Assembly: GCF_009604425.1 (NCBI RefSeq)
Contig: NZ_WEGI01000006.1
Location: forward strand, 1 to 64,000
From: Nocardia aurantia
GTDB taxonomy: Bacteria; Actinomycetota; Actinomycetes; Mycobacteriales; Mycobacteriaceae
Direction: 5' to 3'
Length of the DNA stretch: 64,000 nucleotides
Shown here one piece after another: positions 53,920 to 62,588 of this stretch. The position numbers and the translations under genes are program-made. Position 1 is the first letter of the stretch. Each line of letters opens with the position of its first letter. The notes beneath the pieces were generated by a model. It was not told where the DNA came from and ran no database searches. It worked only from the letters and a program-made list of their open reading frames with translations.

Positions 53920-55104
53920 ATGTCCGAGACCATCACTGCGTTTCACATCGACATCCCCCAAACCGAACTCGACGACCTGCGCCTGCGCCTGGCACGAACC
54001 CGCTGGCCCGAGCAGCAACCGGTTCCTCATTGGTCCCAGGGCGTTCCGCTGGACACCATGATCGGCCTGTGCCGCTACTGGCTGGAGGAATACGACTGGC
54101 GTGCCGCCGAACGACGGCTCAACCAGATCCCCCAATTCCGCACCACCATCGACGGCCTGCCGATCCACTTCCTGCAGGTGCGCTCGCGCGACCCAGACGC
54201 CACGCCGGTGGTGCTCACCCACGGCTGGCCCGGTTCCTTCCTGGAATTCGAGAACGTGATTCCGCTGCTCACCAATCCGCCCGATGGCGAGCCGGCGTTC
54301 CATGTCGTGGTTCCATCGCTGCCCGGATATGCCTTCAGCGGTAAGCCCACCGCCACCGGCTGGGACATCGGCCGCATAGCCCGCGCCTGGTGTGAACTGA
54401 TGACCCGTTTGGAATATCCACGTTTCCTCGCCGCCGGCAGCGACTGGGGCACCAGCATTTCCACCAAAATCGCGCTCCAGCAACCACACCGATTGATCGG
54501 CCTACACCTCGTGCCGCCGCTCGCCCCGCCCGACCACACCACAACCCTCACCGGCGCCGAGCGAGCGTCACTCGCCGACCTGGACGAACGCACCCGCACC
54601 GGATCCGGATACTCGGCCGTGCACAGCACCCGCCCGCAAACACTGGGATACGGGCTGACCGATTCCCCGGCCGCGCTTGCCGCATGGATCTCGGAAAAGC
54701 TCTACACCTGGACCGACGATCCCGGCCTGACCCGCGACCAGATCCTCGACAACGTCACTCTCTACTGGCTCACCGCCACCGCCACCTCCTCGATTCGGTT
54801 GTACTGGGAGAGCATCGCCGAGGTCAGCCGGTGGTTCACCACCGCTGTCGAGGACACGATCGACGTGCCTACCGGCTGCAGCGTCTACCCCCAAGAGGTC
54901 CCGCGCCCCTCACGCCGCTGGGCAGCCCGCCGATTCACCAATATCGCGCACTGGAGCGAACCTGCCCACGGCGGCCACTTCGCCGCATGGGAACGACCCG
55001 AACTCTTCGCCAGCGACCTGCGCACGACGATTACCGCCATCGTCGCCGCGGCGGGACGCCGCACGTCTGAAATCGCGAGTTCCGCCGCAGCCGAAGGCGA
55101 ATGA
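53920..55104 (+). CDS. epoxide hydrolase (EHN-type alpha/beta hydrolase)
   Basis: This encodes 394 residues. The N-terminal EHN domain (about 1-110) has [20 protein letters not shown] and [12 protein letters not shown]. Core: [12 protein letters not shown] (HGWP oxyanion motif), nucleophile Asp in [10 protein letters not shown], and catalytic His in [12 protein letters not shown]. This is the layout of microsomal/juvenile hormone-type bacterial epoxide hydrolases. The substrate is unknown. The ATG lies 3 bases from the Tn3 remnant edge, with a weak GAGA site. Confidence 0.9.
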   Translation: MSETITAFHIDIPQTELDDLRLRLARTRWPEQQPVPHWSQGVPLDTMIGLCRYWLEEYDWRAAERRLNQIPQFRTTIDGLPIHFLQVRSRDPDATPVVLTHGWPGSFLEFENVIPLLTNPPDGEPAFHVVVPSLPGYAFSGKPTATGWDIGRIARAWCELMTRLEYPRFLAAGSDWGTSISTKIALQQPHRLIGLHLVPPLAPPDHTTTLTGAERASLADLDERTRTGSGYSAVHSTRPQTLGYGLTDSPAALAAWISEKLYTWTDDPGLTRDQILDNVTLYWLTATATSSIRLYWESIAEVSRWFTTAVEDTIDVPTGCSVYPQEVPRPSRRWAARRFTNIAHWSEPAHGGHFAAWERPELFASDLRTTITAIVAAAGRRTSEIASSAAAEGE

Positions 55105-55581
55105 CGACCTGGCTCGCCATTCGATCGGCCCACGCCGGAGTAGCGCCGACCGGCGCAGCGGCTGCTCAACCGGCTGTGCCGAGGCCGAACATCTCGTGTG
55201 CCACACCAAAGCCGAGGCCATAGACCAGGCGACCGCCAACTGACGCACCCACGTGCCGCATATCGGTCGAACAGCGCGCGAGATCGACTGCCGCGCTGAA
55301 CATCCTGTATCGGCTCCCATGACGGTGCCGGACGAGCGATAAGAGGACTCGCCCGCGCACGGCACAGGCTCGCGCGTCGGACTGGGGCATCAAACCGCCC
55401 GCCGCGAAACAACAACTGTCATCACATGATTCGGAGGGTCGCGGGGGCGGCCCGATCCGGGGACGCCCCGCCCCGCGACTTCCGGGGGGACGGCCCGACC
55501 AACCCGACCGGACCGTCCCCGTAACGCACGACGCGGCTACCGGCGGCTGGGTGCTGCCGGTAGCCGGACGTTATGCGCGGG
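55105..55581. other. spacer, possible gene scrap
   Basis: About 480 bases. A minus-strand stretch at about 55166-55393 (YRMFSAAVDLARCSTDMRHV, GGRLVYGLGFGVAHEMFGLG) looks coding and may be the decayed end of a small membrane protein, but no intact start or domain is seen. 55440-55560 is very GC-rich with short CCGG repeats. Confidence 0.3.
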
Positions 55582-56010
55582 TCATCGCGTGATCAGCGCA
55601 CGCACGGCGGTGATCGAGGCCCGGCGTTCGTAGGCGATCCAGGCGAAGATCGCAGTCAGCACCAGCGGGAAGGGCGCCAATTCCGGGGTACCGGCCAGGA
55701 AGACGTTGAAGCCGGCGGCGAGGAAGGTGACGATCGCCAGGCCGATCGCGGCGGCCGCGGTCAGGCGGGGCACCATCAGTCCGATCCCGCCCGCGACCTC
55801 GGCGAGACCGATGAAGACCAGCAGCGCCAACGGGATCGAGAAGGCAGAGGCGTTGTCGTGCGCCAGGGTCCGCGGGATGACAAGCTTCGGGCCGCCGGAG
55901 GCGATAACGAAGAACAGACCGAGCACGATCTGCAGGGTCCACAGGACGCGGTTGCGGACCTTGCCGGGGCGGACGGTGGTGGTGATCTCGGTGGCGGTGA
56001 CGGTGGTCAT
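55582..56010 (-). CDS. DoxX-family membrane protein
   Basis: This encodes 142 residues with four predicted membrane helices (about 25-45, 60-80, 85-103, 110-128). RVLWTLQIVLGLFFVIASGG, LLVFIGLAEVAGGIGLMVPR and VTFLAAGFNVFLAGTPELAP match DoxX-like proteins, which are linked to quinone/sulfur redox and oxidative-stress defence. AGGAACC-type site precedes the ATG. It is monocistronic. Confidence 0.85.
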   Translation of the reverse strand: MTTVTATEITTTVRPGKVRNRVLWTLQIVLGLFFVIASGGPKLVIPRTLAHDNASAFSIPLALLVFIGLAEVAGGIGLMVPRLTAAAAIGLAIVTFLAAGFNVFLAGTPELAPFPLVLTAIFAWIAYERRASITAVRALITR

Positions 56011-56137
56011 TTCTGGTTCCTTCTGGGTCGGTCGCGCCGGGTTGGTGGCGCGTTCACCAGGATGGACGGGGACGGTCCGGAAAACTCATCGCCGCGGTCG
56101 AGAGAATCTTCAGAGCGCTGTCGGGACAGGATGTGCA

Positions 56138-56226
56138 CGCAGGTTAGCTGCCTACTTTTGCCGCATTTGTGTAGTTATCCGAACCGATCCTTACCGCGAC
56201 GAACATAGTCCGAGCGGGGCGGCGCC
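56138..56226 (+). repeat. dispersed repeat, copy C
   Basis: Shares GCAGGTTAGC, GCCGCATTTGTGTAGTTATC and CCTTACCGCGACGAACATAG plus the TCCGAGCGGGGCGGCGCC tail with copy A, with a 3-base deletion in the middle. It leads straight into the pentapeptide-repeat pseudogene. Confidence 0.75.
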
Positions 56227-56510
56227 TGGTTCGATCGCGCGAGTTTCTCCTGCGGTGCCAGGTTCGGCGGTGCAGCTTTCGCCCGCGAGGCCCGGTTCGA
56301 CCATGCGAGCTTCGCGGTAGCACCACGTTCGACTTCGCGACCTTCTCCGGCCTCGACATTGTCCGCCGCACGGCCTTCTCCGGCGACACCGGGCTCGGCA
56401 ACGCAACCTTCACCACCCAGTTCGACGCAGCAAAGTTCTCGGGCACAGCCGGGTTCGACGGAGCCGGCTTCTCCGGCGATACCGGGCTGGTCGGCACAAC
56501 TGAGTCCGAC
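56218..56510 (+). pseudogene. pentapeptide-repeat protein remnant, frameshifted and startless
   Basis: The first frame reads WFDRASFSCGARFGGAAFAR, EARFDHASFAVA, and after a one-base shift near 56320 continues TFDFATFSGLDI, TGLGNATFTTQFDAAKFSG and GFDGAGFSGDTG. The spacing of Phe and small residues every five positions is the right-handed quadrilateral beta-helix pattern. There is a stop just upstream and no start codon. 56511-56760 holds nothing recognisable. Confidence 0.65.
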
Positions 56511-56760
56511 TCACGGCCATGTGTGGTTGCGGGAGTATCAGGGGAAGGCGCCGACCGGCCGGCGGCGACCATGAGGGACTGTCCTCGAATAGGCTGCTGC
56601 CCGCGATGGCCGGCGTCGCCACCGACGGCACCACCACCCACGACGAGGAACGAACCCTCGACTACAGGCAGAACGACAGCGAAGTGCGCAAGACCATCGT
56701 CCGAACCATAGCCGAAGGCCACCGACTCGTGAGTCACCGCTCAGCTGTCGGAGATACGCC

Positions 56761-57624
56761 CTAGCCTGGGATTGCTGAGCGTACGGCTTGGGCCAGTGTG
56801 GTGGTGGGTCGTCCGAGGAGGGTACGCAGGTCGTCGCCGTCGACCAGGAGTTCACCGCGGGCGATGCCCAGATCGGAGTCCGCGAGGATCTCGGCGAAGG
56901 TTTCCGGCACTCCGGCCCCGGCCAGCATGGCCACGTACTCCGGGGCGGGGAGATCCTTGTAGGCGATGGTCTTGCCTGCGGCGGCGCTGATCTGCGCCGC
57001 AAGTTCCGCGACAGTGAATGCCTCGTCGCCACCGAGCTCGTAGACCTTGCCCGCCTGGTCGTCGGCGAGAAGTACCGCTGCGGCTGCCTCGGCGAGATCA
57101 GCGCGGGTAGCGGCGTTGACCCGGCCGGTGCCGGCGCTGCCCACCAGGACACCCTGCGCGAGGATTCCCGGTATCTGGTCGGTCCAGTTCTCGAAGTAGT
57201 AGCCGTTGCGCAGCAGGGCGTAGGGGAGCCCGGCATCGGCGAGGATTTCCTCGGTGGACTTGTGGTCTCTGGCCAAGATCGTCTTGCTGATGTCCACATT
57301 CGCGGCGCTCGTGTACGCGAGGAGTTCGACACCCTCGGCCTTCGCGGCCTCGATCACGGTGCGATGCTGTGCGGGCCGATCCTTGCCCACCTCGGAGCCG
57401 GCGATCAACAGTACCCTGGTCGCACCTGCGAGGGCGGCGGTCACGGCGGCCGGGTCGTCGTAGTCCATGGTCTTGACCTGGACGCCCTGGGCGGCGAAGT
57501 CTGCCAGCTTGTCGAGGGAGCGGCCGGTGGCCACGATTTCCTCGGCCGGGACACGGCGTTGCAGCAGGGCCTGAAGGACGTGCAGGCCGAGCTGGCCGGT
57601 TGCGCCTGTGATGACGATGCTCAT
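56761..57624 (-). CDS. NmrA/QorB-type NAD(P)H quinone oxidoreductase
   Basis: This encodes 287 residues: MSIVITGATGQLGLHVLQAL (GxxGxxG), then RVLLIAGSEV, LLAYTSAANVD and YALLRNGYYFENW, as in QorB-like atypical SDRs that reduce quinones with NADPH. The ATG at 57624 has GGAA upstream and gives the proper Rossmann start. It diverges from an HxlR/QorR-type gene with 102 bases between, the standard qorB-qorR arrangement. Confidence 0.85.
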   Translation of the reverse strand: MSIVITGATGQLGLHVLQALLQRRVPAEEIVATGRSLDKLADFAAQGVQVKTMDYDDPAAVTAALAGATRVLLIAGSEVGKDRPAQHRTVIEAAKAEGVELLAYTSAANVDISKTILARDHKSTEEILADAGLPYALLRNGYYFENWTDQIPGILAQGVLVGSAGTGRVNAATRADLAEAAAAVLLADDQAGKVYELGGDEAFTVAELAAQISAAAGKTIAYKDLPAPEYVAMLAGAGVPETFAEILADSDLGIARGELLVDGDDLRTLLGRPTTTLAQAVRSAIPG

Positions 57625-57726
57625 GGGGTTCCTTCCACGGTTTCCGACTTCTGTCTTCGGCGGCAACCGCGTCCCCGGATAGTTAATTCCTAGGGGATAG
57701 TACGCACTTTGAAGTAATGTACGGGC
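57625..57726. promoter_or_regulatory. divergent promoter region of the QorB/QorR-like pair
   Basis: The spacer holds AT-rich TAGTTAATTCCTAGG and two GTAC sites (in TAGTACGC and ATGTACGG) 20 bases apart that may be half-sites for the HxlR-type repressor. Exact start sites cannot be fixed. Confidence 0.4.
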
Positions 57727-58101
57727 ATGAAGGTAAGTAATGAGGTGGCGGGTGTTCCCGCGGGTTTGCCCGACATCTTTCCGGCGGGTTGTCCCAGTCG
57801 GATGGTGCTCGAACATGTGACCAGTAAATGGGGTGTGCTGGTCCTGATCGCTCTGTCCGAGGGTGAGCAACGCTGGGGTGATCTTCGTCGGCGGGCCGAT
57901 GGGGTCAGCGAGAAGATGCTGGCGCAGACCTTGAAGACCCTCGAGCGTGATGGGTTGGTCAACCGCAGTGCTCAGGCGACGATCCCGCCTCGGGTGGATT
58001 ACAGCCTGACCGGCCGTGGCTATGAAGTCAGTGCGTTGCTGGTTCCCCTTGCCACGTGGGCGTACCGGAACGCCGACGACATCATCAACGGTCAGCGTTG
58101 A
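57727..58101 (+). CDS. HxlR/DUF24-type redox-sensing regulator (QorR-like)
   Basis: This encodes 124 residues: FPAGCPSRMVLEHVTSKWGV, LRRRADGVSEKMLAQTLKTL, DGLVNRSAQATIPPRVDYSL and LATWAYRNADDI. The single Cys22 before the first helix is in the place of the redox-active Cys of QorR, whose oxidation by diamide or peroxide releases DNA. It is likely to repress the divergent quinone reductase gene and itself. Confidence 0.87.
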   Translation: MKVSNEVAGVPAGLPDIFPAGCPSRMVLEHVTSKWGVLVLIALSEGEQRWGDLRRRADGVSEKMLAQTLKTLERDGLVNRSAQATIPPRVDYSLTGRGYEVSALLVPLATWAYRNADDIINGQR

Positions 58102-58357
58102 ACCGAGACTCGGCCCACCGGAACTGATCCGCCTCCTGCTTCCGGTTCTTCACCGATAAACGAGAACCGATGCAAACGAGTGGTGGGCGTGCGAACGGCG
58201 ATGTGCTCGACCGCCCCGACCTCGCACCACGAACAGCCCGCCGGCTCGCCGGTCGGCCGGGATCCGCAATACCGCTGATCGCGCGAACTTTGTTGCGCCT
58301 CAAGGCATCCGCTCATACCGATAATCGAGTGGTGGGCGTCGAACGGACGTTGCTACC
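58102..58357. other. spacer with a short repeat shared with 30234
   Basis: 58269-58317 (CGCTGATCGCGCGAACTTTG, then TTGCGCC and GCATCCGCTCAT) repeats 30234-30285 at about 80 percent. On the minus strand both begin ATGAGCGGATGC. No gene is supported. Confidence 0.45.
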
Positions 58358-58789
58358 GTGCAAGCGTTCGGTGATCACGAAGAGGACGAATATGCCCGTG
58401 GTGCGGCGGTTCTGGACCGAATTCGGTCGAGACCGCGAACCGGCTCGTACAGCGGTGTGACCGGCTACGGCGAGCAGGACTGCCTGGCTATGGTGGCCGA
58501 TCTGGTCCCCGACGGCGCGGAGTTACGCCCGGTGCGCCGCATCACGCCGGATATCGTTGAGGACGAGAACCTTCCGGTGAACATTCGCGCTCTCGGAGTC
58601 CCGGTGCGGCGCGGCGTCTGGTATCCGCCCAGCAACCTCCGGACCGGGCCGACGTGGCGTCCCCGGCGGCGTCGGCCGAAATCCTGCCACACCCGCCTCC
58701 GGCCCGGAACGCCGAAATCCGTTGGGGTAGTCACTTCTGCCGATTATCGGACTTTTGCGAAGCCACCGCAGAGGCTATCCCCGTTTTAG
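58358..58789 (+). CDS. uncharacterised short protein, possibly a fragment
   Basis: This encodes 143 residues from a GTG at 58358. The middle part, GYGEQDCLAMVADLVPDGAE, LRPVRRITPDIVEDENLPVN and IRALGVPVRRGVWYPP, has normal third-position GC bias and looks coding. The last 45 residues are Arg/Pro-rich and look like out-of-frame sequence. No family recognised, no clear ribosome-binding site; it may be a decayed gene. Confidence 0.35.
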   Translation: MQAFGDHEEDEYARGAAVLDRIRSRPRTGSYSGVTGYGEQDCLAMVADLVPDGAELRPVRRITPDIVEDENLPVNIRALGVPVRRGVWYPPSNLRTGPTWRPRRRRPKSCHTRLRPGTPKSVGVVTSADYRTFAKPPQRLSPF

Positions 58790-58870
58790 GTGCAGGTCTT
58801 ACCAGCGGGATGAGGCCGACCCGTCCAACCTGCGCTATTCGCATTAGATATCACGCATATGTGGGAGGAT

Positions 58871-58899
58871 TGGGTCCCGGCCGCGCTGGTCGGGACCCA
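58871..58899 (+). promoter_or_regulatory. leader hairpin before the metallothionein-like gene
   Basis: TGGGTCCCG and CGGGACCCA are perfect 9-bp inverted repeats around an 11-base loop, ending 20 bases before the start codon. TAGATA at 58845-58850 is a plausible -10, which would place the hairpin in the transcript leader. It may be an attenuator, a protein site or a terminator of upstream transcription. Confidence 0.5.
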
Positions 58900-58918
58900 T
58901 TGCAGAGAAAGGATTGAC

Positions 58919-59038
58919 ATGATTCACACCCCACGCAAGCATCGTGTCCTGTCCTCCCACCGCGGCGAATGCCAGTGCGGACCGGGTTGCTCATGCGGTT
59001 GCCAGCAAGGCGGTTCGTGCCAGTGCGGTGCCGACTGA
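58919..59038 (+). CDS. 39-residue cysteine-rich metallothionein-like protein
   Basis: ATG at 58919, stop 59036-59038, with AAAGGA 6 bases upstream. The product begins MIHTPRKHRVLSSHRGE and then ECQCGPGCSCGCQQGGSCQC. Seven Cys (18, 20, 24, 26, 28, 34, 36) lie in five overlapping Cys-x-Cys or Cys-x3-Cys pairs, plus three His in the N-terminal third. No other residue bias of a scrambled frame is seen. The pattern is that of small Zn/Cu-binding metallothioneins; the sequence is not MymT or SmtA. The organism may use it for copper or zinc storage. Translation is inferred, not shown. Confidence 0.65.
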   Translation: MIHTPRKHRVLSSHRGECQCGPGCSCGCQQGGSCQCGAD

Positions 59039-59582
59039 CACTGGAAACCCATCCCGGCGGTGGTGTAATGAATGGCCGCGCAGATGGATTCGACCGATGT
59101 TCTTGAACTGAACACTGGGGCCTGTTCTCGGTCGAAGACCGGGGGCAGGCCCCGATTGTGATCGGCGAGCGTTCCGCCCCTCTGCATCCCGATCTCGATG
59201 CGCTATCGGAGTGACGTCAACTCGCGACCGCGGTCCGCCACCTGTTCAACAAGGTGCTCGGCCAGCTCCACCACTGCCTGCACCCGCCAGCCCTACAACC
59301 CGGCGAAAGCATTCGGCGATCCGAGGACTGATCCGCGAAAGCCCGACGCCACCCGACGGCCGAGGTCCCACGTGGCAACGCCGTCCACACTGAGGCGCTG
59401 GTCTCGCGGGTCCCTCTCCGGAAGTGCTCGGCCCGGTATCGTCCGCGGCGGGCAGAGATGTCCTGCGACGGATCGCCGGTCCTCGAGGCGGCCACGTGGG
59501 CTCGGTTCCCTGCCCGATCTGCACCCGGCAGTGTCCTGAACGGTCCAGCACTACTCACGAGCTTGTCGAGAGGAGTACGGCG
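59039..59582. pseudogene. IS110-like transposase C-terminal scrap in a long spacer
   Basis: Around 59216-59345 two frames together read LATAVRHLFNKVLGQLHHCL and RQPYNPAKAFGDPRTDPRK, a pattern like the C-terminal tail of IS110-type transposases, with a shift near 59282. The rest of the 540 bases holds no supportable gene. The family call is weak. Confidence 0.35.
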
Positions 59583-60122
59583 ATGACGGCGTTCGACGAG
59601 GCATTCGAGAACACGGTGGCCCACGAGGGTGGCTACTCCAACCACTCCGCCGGCCGCGGCGGCGCGACCAACTACGGGATCACCGAGGCGGTGGCCCAGG
59701 AGAACGGGTACACCGGCGCGATGGCGGACCTGCCGCTGGAGACCGCCAAGGACATCTACCAGCGCCGCTACTGGAACCCGCTGCGCCTGGACGAGATCGC
59801 CAAGATATCGACATCGGTGGCGATCGAGCTGTTCGACACCGCCGTCAACATGGGCAACGGCACAGCCGCCAAGTTCCTGCAGCGGACGTTGAACGTATTC
59901 AACCGGCAGCAGGCGGACTACCCGGACACAAGGATCGACGGGGCGATCGGCCCGAAAACGGTCTCCGCGCTCCAGACCTTCATGATGAAACGGAAACAGC
60001 CCGGCGAAGCGGTCCTGCTGAAATCGCTCAACAGCTTGCAGGGCGCCCGCTACATCGAGCTCGCCGAGAACCGGGAGCAGAACGAGGCATTCGTCTTCGG
60101 ATGGATGGCCAACCGCGTCTGA
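59583..60122 (+). CDS. GH108-type N-acetylmuramidase (endolysin-like)
   Basis: This encodes 179 residues with GAGAGGAG upstream. Catalytic motif VAHEGGYSNHSAGRGGATNYGI (first 22-residue region, general acid Glu in HEGGY), then ETAKDIYQRRYWNP, FDTAVNMGN and a C-terminal peptidoglycan-binding-3 region with IDGAIGPKTVSAL. No signal peptide, so release would need a holin or lysis; it may be a prophage leftover, although no other phage gene is present. Confidence 0.85.
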   Translation: MTAFDEAFENTVAHEGGYSNHSAGRGGATNYGITEAVAQENGYTGAMADLPLETAKDIYQRRYWNPLRLDEIAKISTSVAIELFDTAVNMGNGTAAKFLQRTLNVFNRQQADYPDTRIDGAIGPKTVSALQTFMMKRKQPGEAVLLKSLNSLQGARYIELAENREQNEAFVFGWMANRV

Positions 60123-60452
60123 CAAAACCACCGAACACGAGCACCCCGGCGGACTCCGCCGGGGTGCCGCCCATTCCCGGACCACGACCACGCTCGATCA
60201 TCTCGGCGGTGAGTACCGCCCCGGAGACCGAGCGGGACCGGGCCCGGCAGCGCCGGTTGCACCTGGCACTGACCGCGCGGGTGACCGAATTGCAGCGCGC
60301 TCACGGCGCATCCGGAGCCGGCGCCGGCGTCGATGCGGGAGTTCTTCCCACCGGATTCGACGGACAGACCGACGTCCGGACGGCTGGTCTCGATGCGCAG
60401 GGCACAAAGACGCTCGTTCAGGTCTCGATGCCGCGGATGTGGTCGCCGACGG
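60123..60452. other. spacer with a coding-like stretch
   Basis: About 330 bases. GC-biased codons at 60210-60320 read ETERDRARQRRLHLALTARV TELQRAHG on the plus strand, which could be a gene fragment, but the frame degrades afterwards and has no convincing start. Confidence 0.3.
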
Positions 60453-60989
60453 TCACCGGGGCGCCTCGACTTCCGGCTCGATTCCGAAGGTGTTGTAGGC
60501 CACGGCCAGCAGGGTGTATCCGCCGGCGGTGAAGACGAGGTCCATTCGCTGTTGTTCATCGAGGTAGTTGCTGAGCGCCGCCCACGTGTGATCGGTGAGC
60601 CCGGCGGAATCGTCGAGTTCGTCGACGGCATCGAGCACCGCCTGGTCGAACAGATCGGGCAGGCATCCGCCGCGGATCGCCTCGATCTCCGTGTCGGACA
60701 ACCCGACCGCGGTGGCGCTGCGCTGATGATGGGACCAGATGTAGTCGCTGCGGCGGCGATGCGCGACCCGGAGAATGATCAGTTCCCGGACCCGGTCCGA
60801 CAGTGTGGATCGAAAATTCAGGTGGACGCCCAGCGGCATATAGGCCGCGGCGAGGTCCGGGTGCCGGGCCAACGTCGACATCGCCGTACCGGCGCCTTCG
60901 GGATTGCGCCGATCGCGAGGAAGCAACCCCCGGAACGCGGCGCGCGTGTTGTCGTCCCATTCCTCTGCGGGTAGAGGGGATAGCCGCAT
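60453..60989 (-). CDS. carboxymuconolactone decarboxylase/AhpD-fold protein
   Basis: This encodes 178 residues from the ATG at 60989 (MRLSPLPAEEWD); an upstream ATG would add 27 residues. AMSTLARHPDLAAAYMPLGV, LSDRVRELIILRVAHRRRSD and YIWSHHQRSATAVGLSDTEI are the CMD-type helices. The AhpD redox CxxC is absent, so it is a gamma-CMD-like or ligand-binding member and not a peroxidase partner. An 18-bp palindromic site lies 146 bases upstream. Confidence 0.8.
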   Translation of the reverse strand: MRLSPLPAEEWDDNTRAAFRGLLPRDRRNPEGAGTAMSTLARHPDLAAAYMPLGVHLNFRSTLSDRVRELIILRVAHRRRSDYIWSHHQRSATAVGLSDTEIEAIRGGCLPDLFDQAVLDAVDELDDSAGLTDHTWAALSNYLDEQQRMDLVFTAGGYTLLAVAYNTFGIEPEVEAPR

Positions 60990-61134
60990 CGATGCAGCTT
61001 CTTCGCATGTGGTGACGAGGGAGGACCCGCCGCGGTACCGGCCGACGCGAGTCGATGCACCGTTCGTCATCGATGCCGATCCGAGCAGGCATCTCGATAC
61101 CGCCGACGGGTTCTCCCTGGATCAGTTACTGGTT

Positions 61135-61160
61135 CTATGTATAAGAACATAGTTCTTGAC
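61135..61160. promoter_or_regulatory. palindrome upstream of the CMD-like gene
   Basis: CTATGT-ATAAGA-ACATAG (61135-61152) has perfect 6-bp arms. TTGACA follows at 61155-61160 on the plus strand, though no plus-strand gene uses it clearly. It is related in style, but not identical, to the CTATACGA palindromes at 61851 and 63413. Confidence 0.45.
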
Positions 61161-61228
61161 AGTGCGATACCCCGATGCGCGGCGAATCTCTCGCGTGGGC
61201 TACCCCCACGAGAAAGGGCTCGTCGTGG

Positions 61229-61792
61229 TCACCAGTGCGCTGGCGCGGGGGTCTCCATTGTCAGCGGCCGCTGGTAGGACAGGTCGTCGCGGTCGCGGGT
61301 GCCCACCGAATAGCCGGCCTTCTTGAAGAACGACGACTGCAGCACGGAGGCGTCGGCGGCGAACATGGCCTCGACCGTCGACCGCCGTACCGCGATGCGC
61401 CAGTGGCCGTCGCGGCGTTCGAGGCGGTCGATGTAGCGGCCGGTGATCACCTGTGCGCTGCGGCCGTCGCGGCCGAGCAGGACCACCAGCACGTAGCTTT
61501 CGGCGTGCGCGGTGTCGCCGTCGATCTCGCAGGTGTGGGTGGTGATGTTGTGGGTGTGCACCTGTGAGGTCGCGGCGTGGGTGTCGTTGGCCCAGGCGGC
61601 ATAACGTGGTCCGGGGTTGATCGCGGCGCCGTGTTCGTCGATGCCGTCGTCGTGGTAGGCGGCGGTGATCAGGTCGGCGTCGTGCCGGTCGCACCCGCGG
61701 GCGTGGCTGGCGATGCAGTCGAGGATCCGGGTGCGGTCCATCAGGTACTGGACGTCGCGCTGCAGTGCGGCCATGTCGGTGTCGGTGGTCAT
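61229..61792 (-). CDS. SnoaL-like (NTF2-fold) protein
   Basis: This encodes 187 residues from the ATG at 61792 with CGGAG upstream. DRTRILDCIASHARGCDRHD, TAAYHDDGIDEHGAAI, AHAESYVLVVLLGRDGRSAQ and ITGRYIDRLERRDGHWRIAV match the SnoaL_4/limonene-hydratase-like NTF2 fold used in catabolic operons for small dehydratases or isomerases. It diverges from the TetR gene across a perfect palindrome. Confidence 0.83.
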   Translation of the reverse strand: MTTDTDMAALQRDVQYLMDRTRILDCIASHARGCDRHDADLITAAYHDDGIDEHGAAINPGPRYAAWANDTHAATSQVHTHNITTHTCEIDGDTAHAESYVLVVLLGRDGRSAQVITGRYIDRLERRDGHWRIAVRRSTVEAMFAADASVLQSSFFKKAGYSVGTRDRDDLSYQRPLTMETPAPAHW

Positions 61793-61850
61793 GAATTCTC
61801 CGTAGGGTTGCGCGGTGCCGTAGGACGTCGAGAGTCCGGCAGGTCGGATA

Positions 61851-61866
61851 CTATACGATCGTATAG
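61851..61866. promoter_or_regulatory. perfect 16-bp palindrome, TetR operator
   Basis: CTATACGATCGTATAG is a perfect palindrome in the 128-base spacer between the SnoaL-like gene and tetR. Related sites occur in the SDR/P450 spacer at 63413-63428 (2 mismatches) and 63434-63449 (3 mismatches), indicating one regulon. Confidence 0.75.
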
Positions 61867-61920
61867 CCCCGGGATGGTGTGACAATACGTAGTTGTGGAT
61901 GGGGACGCAGAGAGGCGGGT

Positions 61921-62556
61921 ATGACCGAGTCGCCGCGGCGGATGGGCGCCGAGACGTCGAAGACGCGGGATCTCCTGCTGGACTGCGTCGAGCGGCTGAT
62001 GCTCGACGAAGGGTATGCGGCGGTGACCTTCCGGGCGATCGCGGCGAAAGCCGGCGTCACCGCGGGCCTGGTCCAATATTATTTCCGGACTCTGGACGGG
62101 ATCTTCCTGGCGGCGATCCGCCGCTATTCCGAACGCAACATCGCGCATCTGACCGAGGCGCTGAAAGGACCACCGGATCGGCTGCTGCGGGTGCTGTGGG
62201 AGTACGCCTGGGACGAGTCGGCCAGCGCGCTGACCACCGAGTTCATGGCGCTGGGCAATCATCGCAAATCGGTGCGCGCCGAGATCGCCGACGTCACCGA
62301 GCAGGTCCGGCGGCTGCAACTCGAGGCGCTGGCCTCGCGCGCGGTCGACGGCGGAATTCTCGGCAGCCAGCTGACCCCGGGCGGCCTGCTGCTGCTGATC
62401 ACCGGCATCCCGAAATTCCTCACCCTGGAGGAAGGGATCGGGGTGCGCACCGCGCATCAAGAGTTGGTGGACGCGTTCGAGCACTATCTGAACAGCATCG
62501 ACTCCTCCGGACCGTCCGAACGCCGCCGGAGCCGGTCGCGGCGCGTCGACGACTGA
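61921..62556 (+). CDS. TetR-family regulator of the SnoaL/SDR/P450 regulon
   Basis: This encodes 211 residues from the ATG at 61921 with GAGAGG upstream. HTH: LLLDCVERLMLDEGYAAVTF, RAIAAKAGVTAGLVQYYFRT. C-terminal domain is of the TetR type with TEFMALGNHRKSVRAEIADV. The linked palindromes in its own promoter and in the SDR/P450 spacer suggest it controls both divergent units and itself. Confidence 0.87.
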   Translation: MTESPRRMGAETSKTRDLLLDCVERLMLDEGYAAVTFRAIAAKAGVTAGLVQYYFRTLDGIFLAAIRRYSERNIAHLTEALKGPPDRLLRVLWEYAWDESASALTTEFMALGNHRKSVRAEIADVTEQVRRLQLEALASRAVDGGILGSQLTPGGLLLLITGIPKFLTLEEGIGVRTAHQELVDAFEHYLNSIDSSGPSERRRSRSRRVDD

Positions 62557-62588
62557 CCGGAAACTCATCGCCGCCGCGCGGGAACTTG

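Noticed and set aside
55166..55393. Possible small membrane protein on the minus strand
   Set aside because: A coding-like stretch exists but without an intact N-terminus, ribosome-binding site or recognised family; noted only within the spacer entry.
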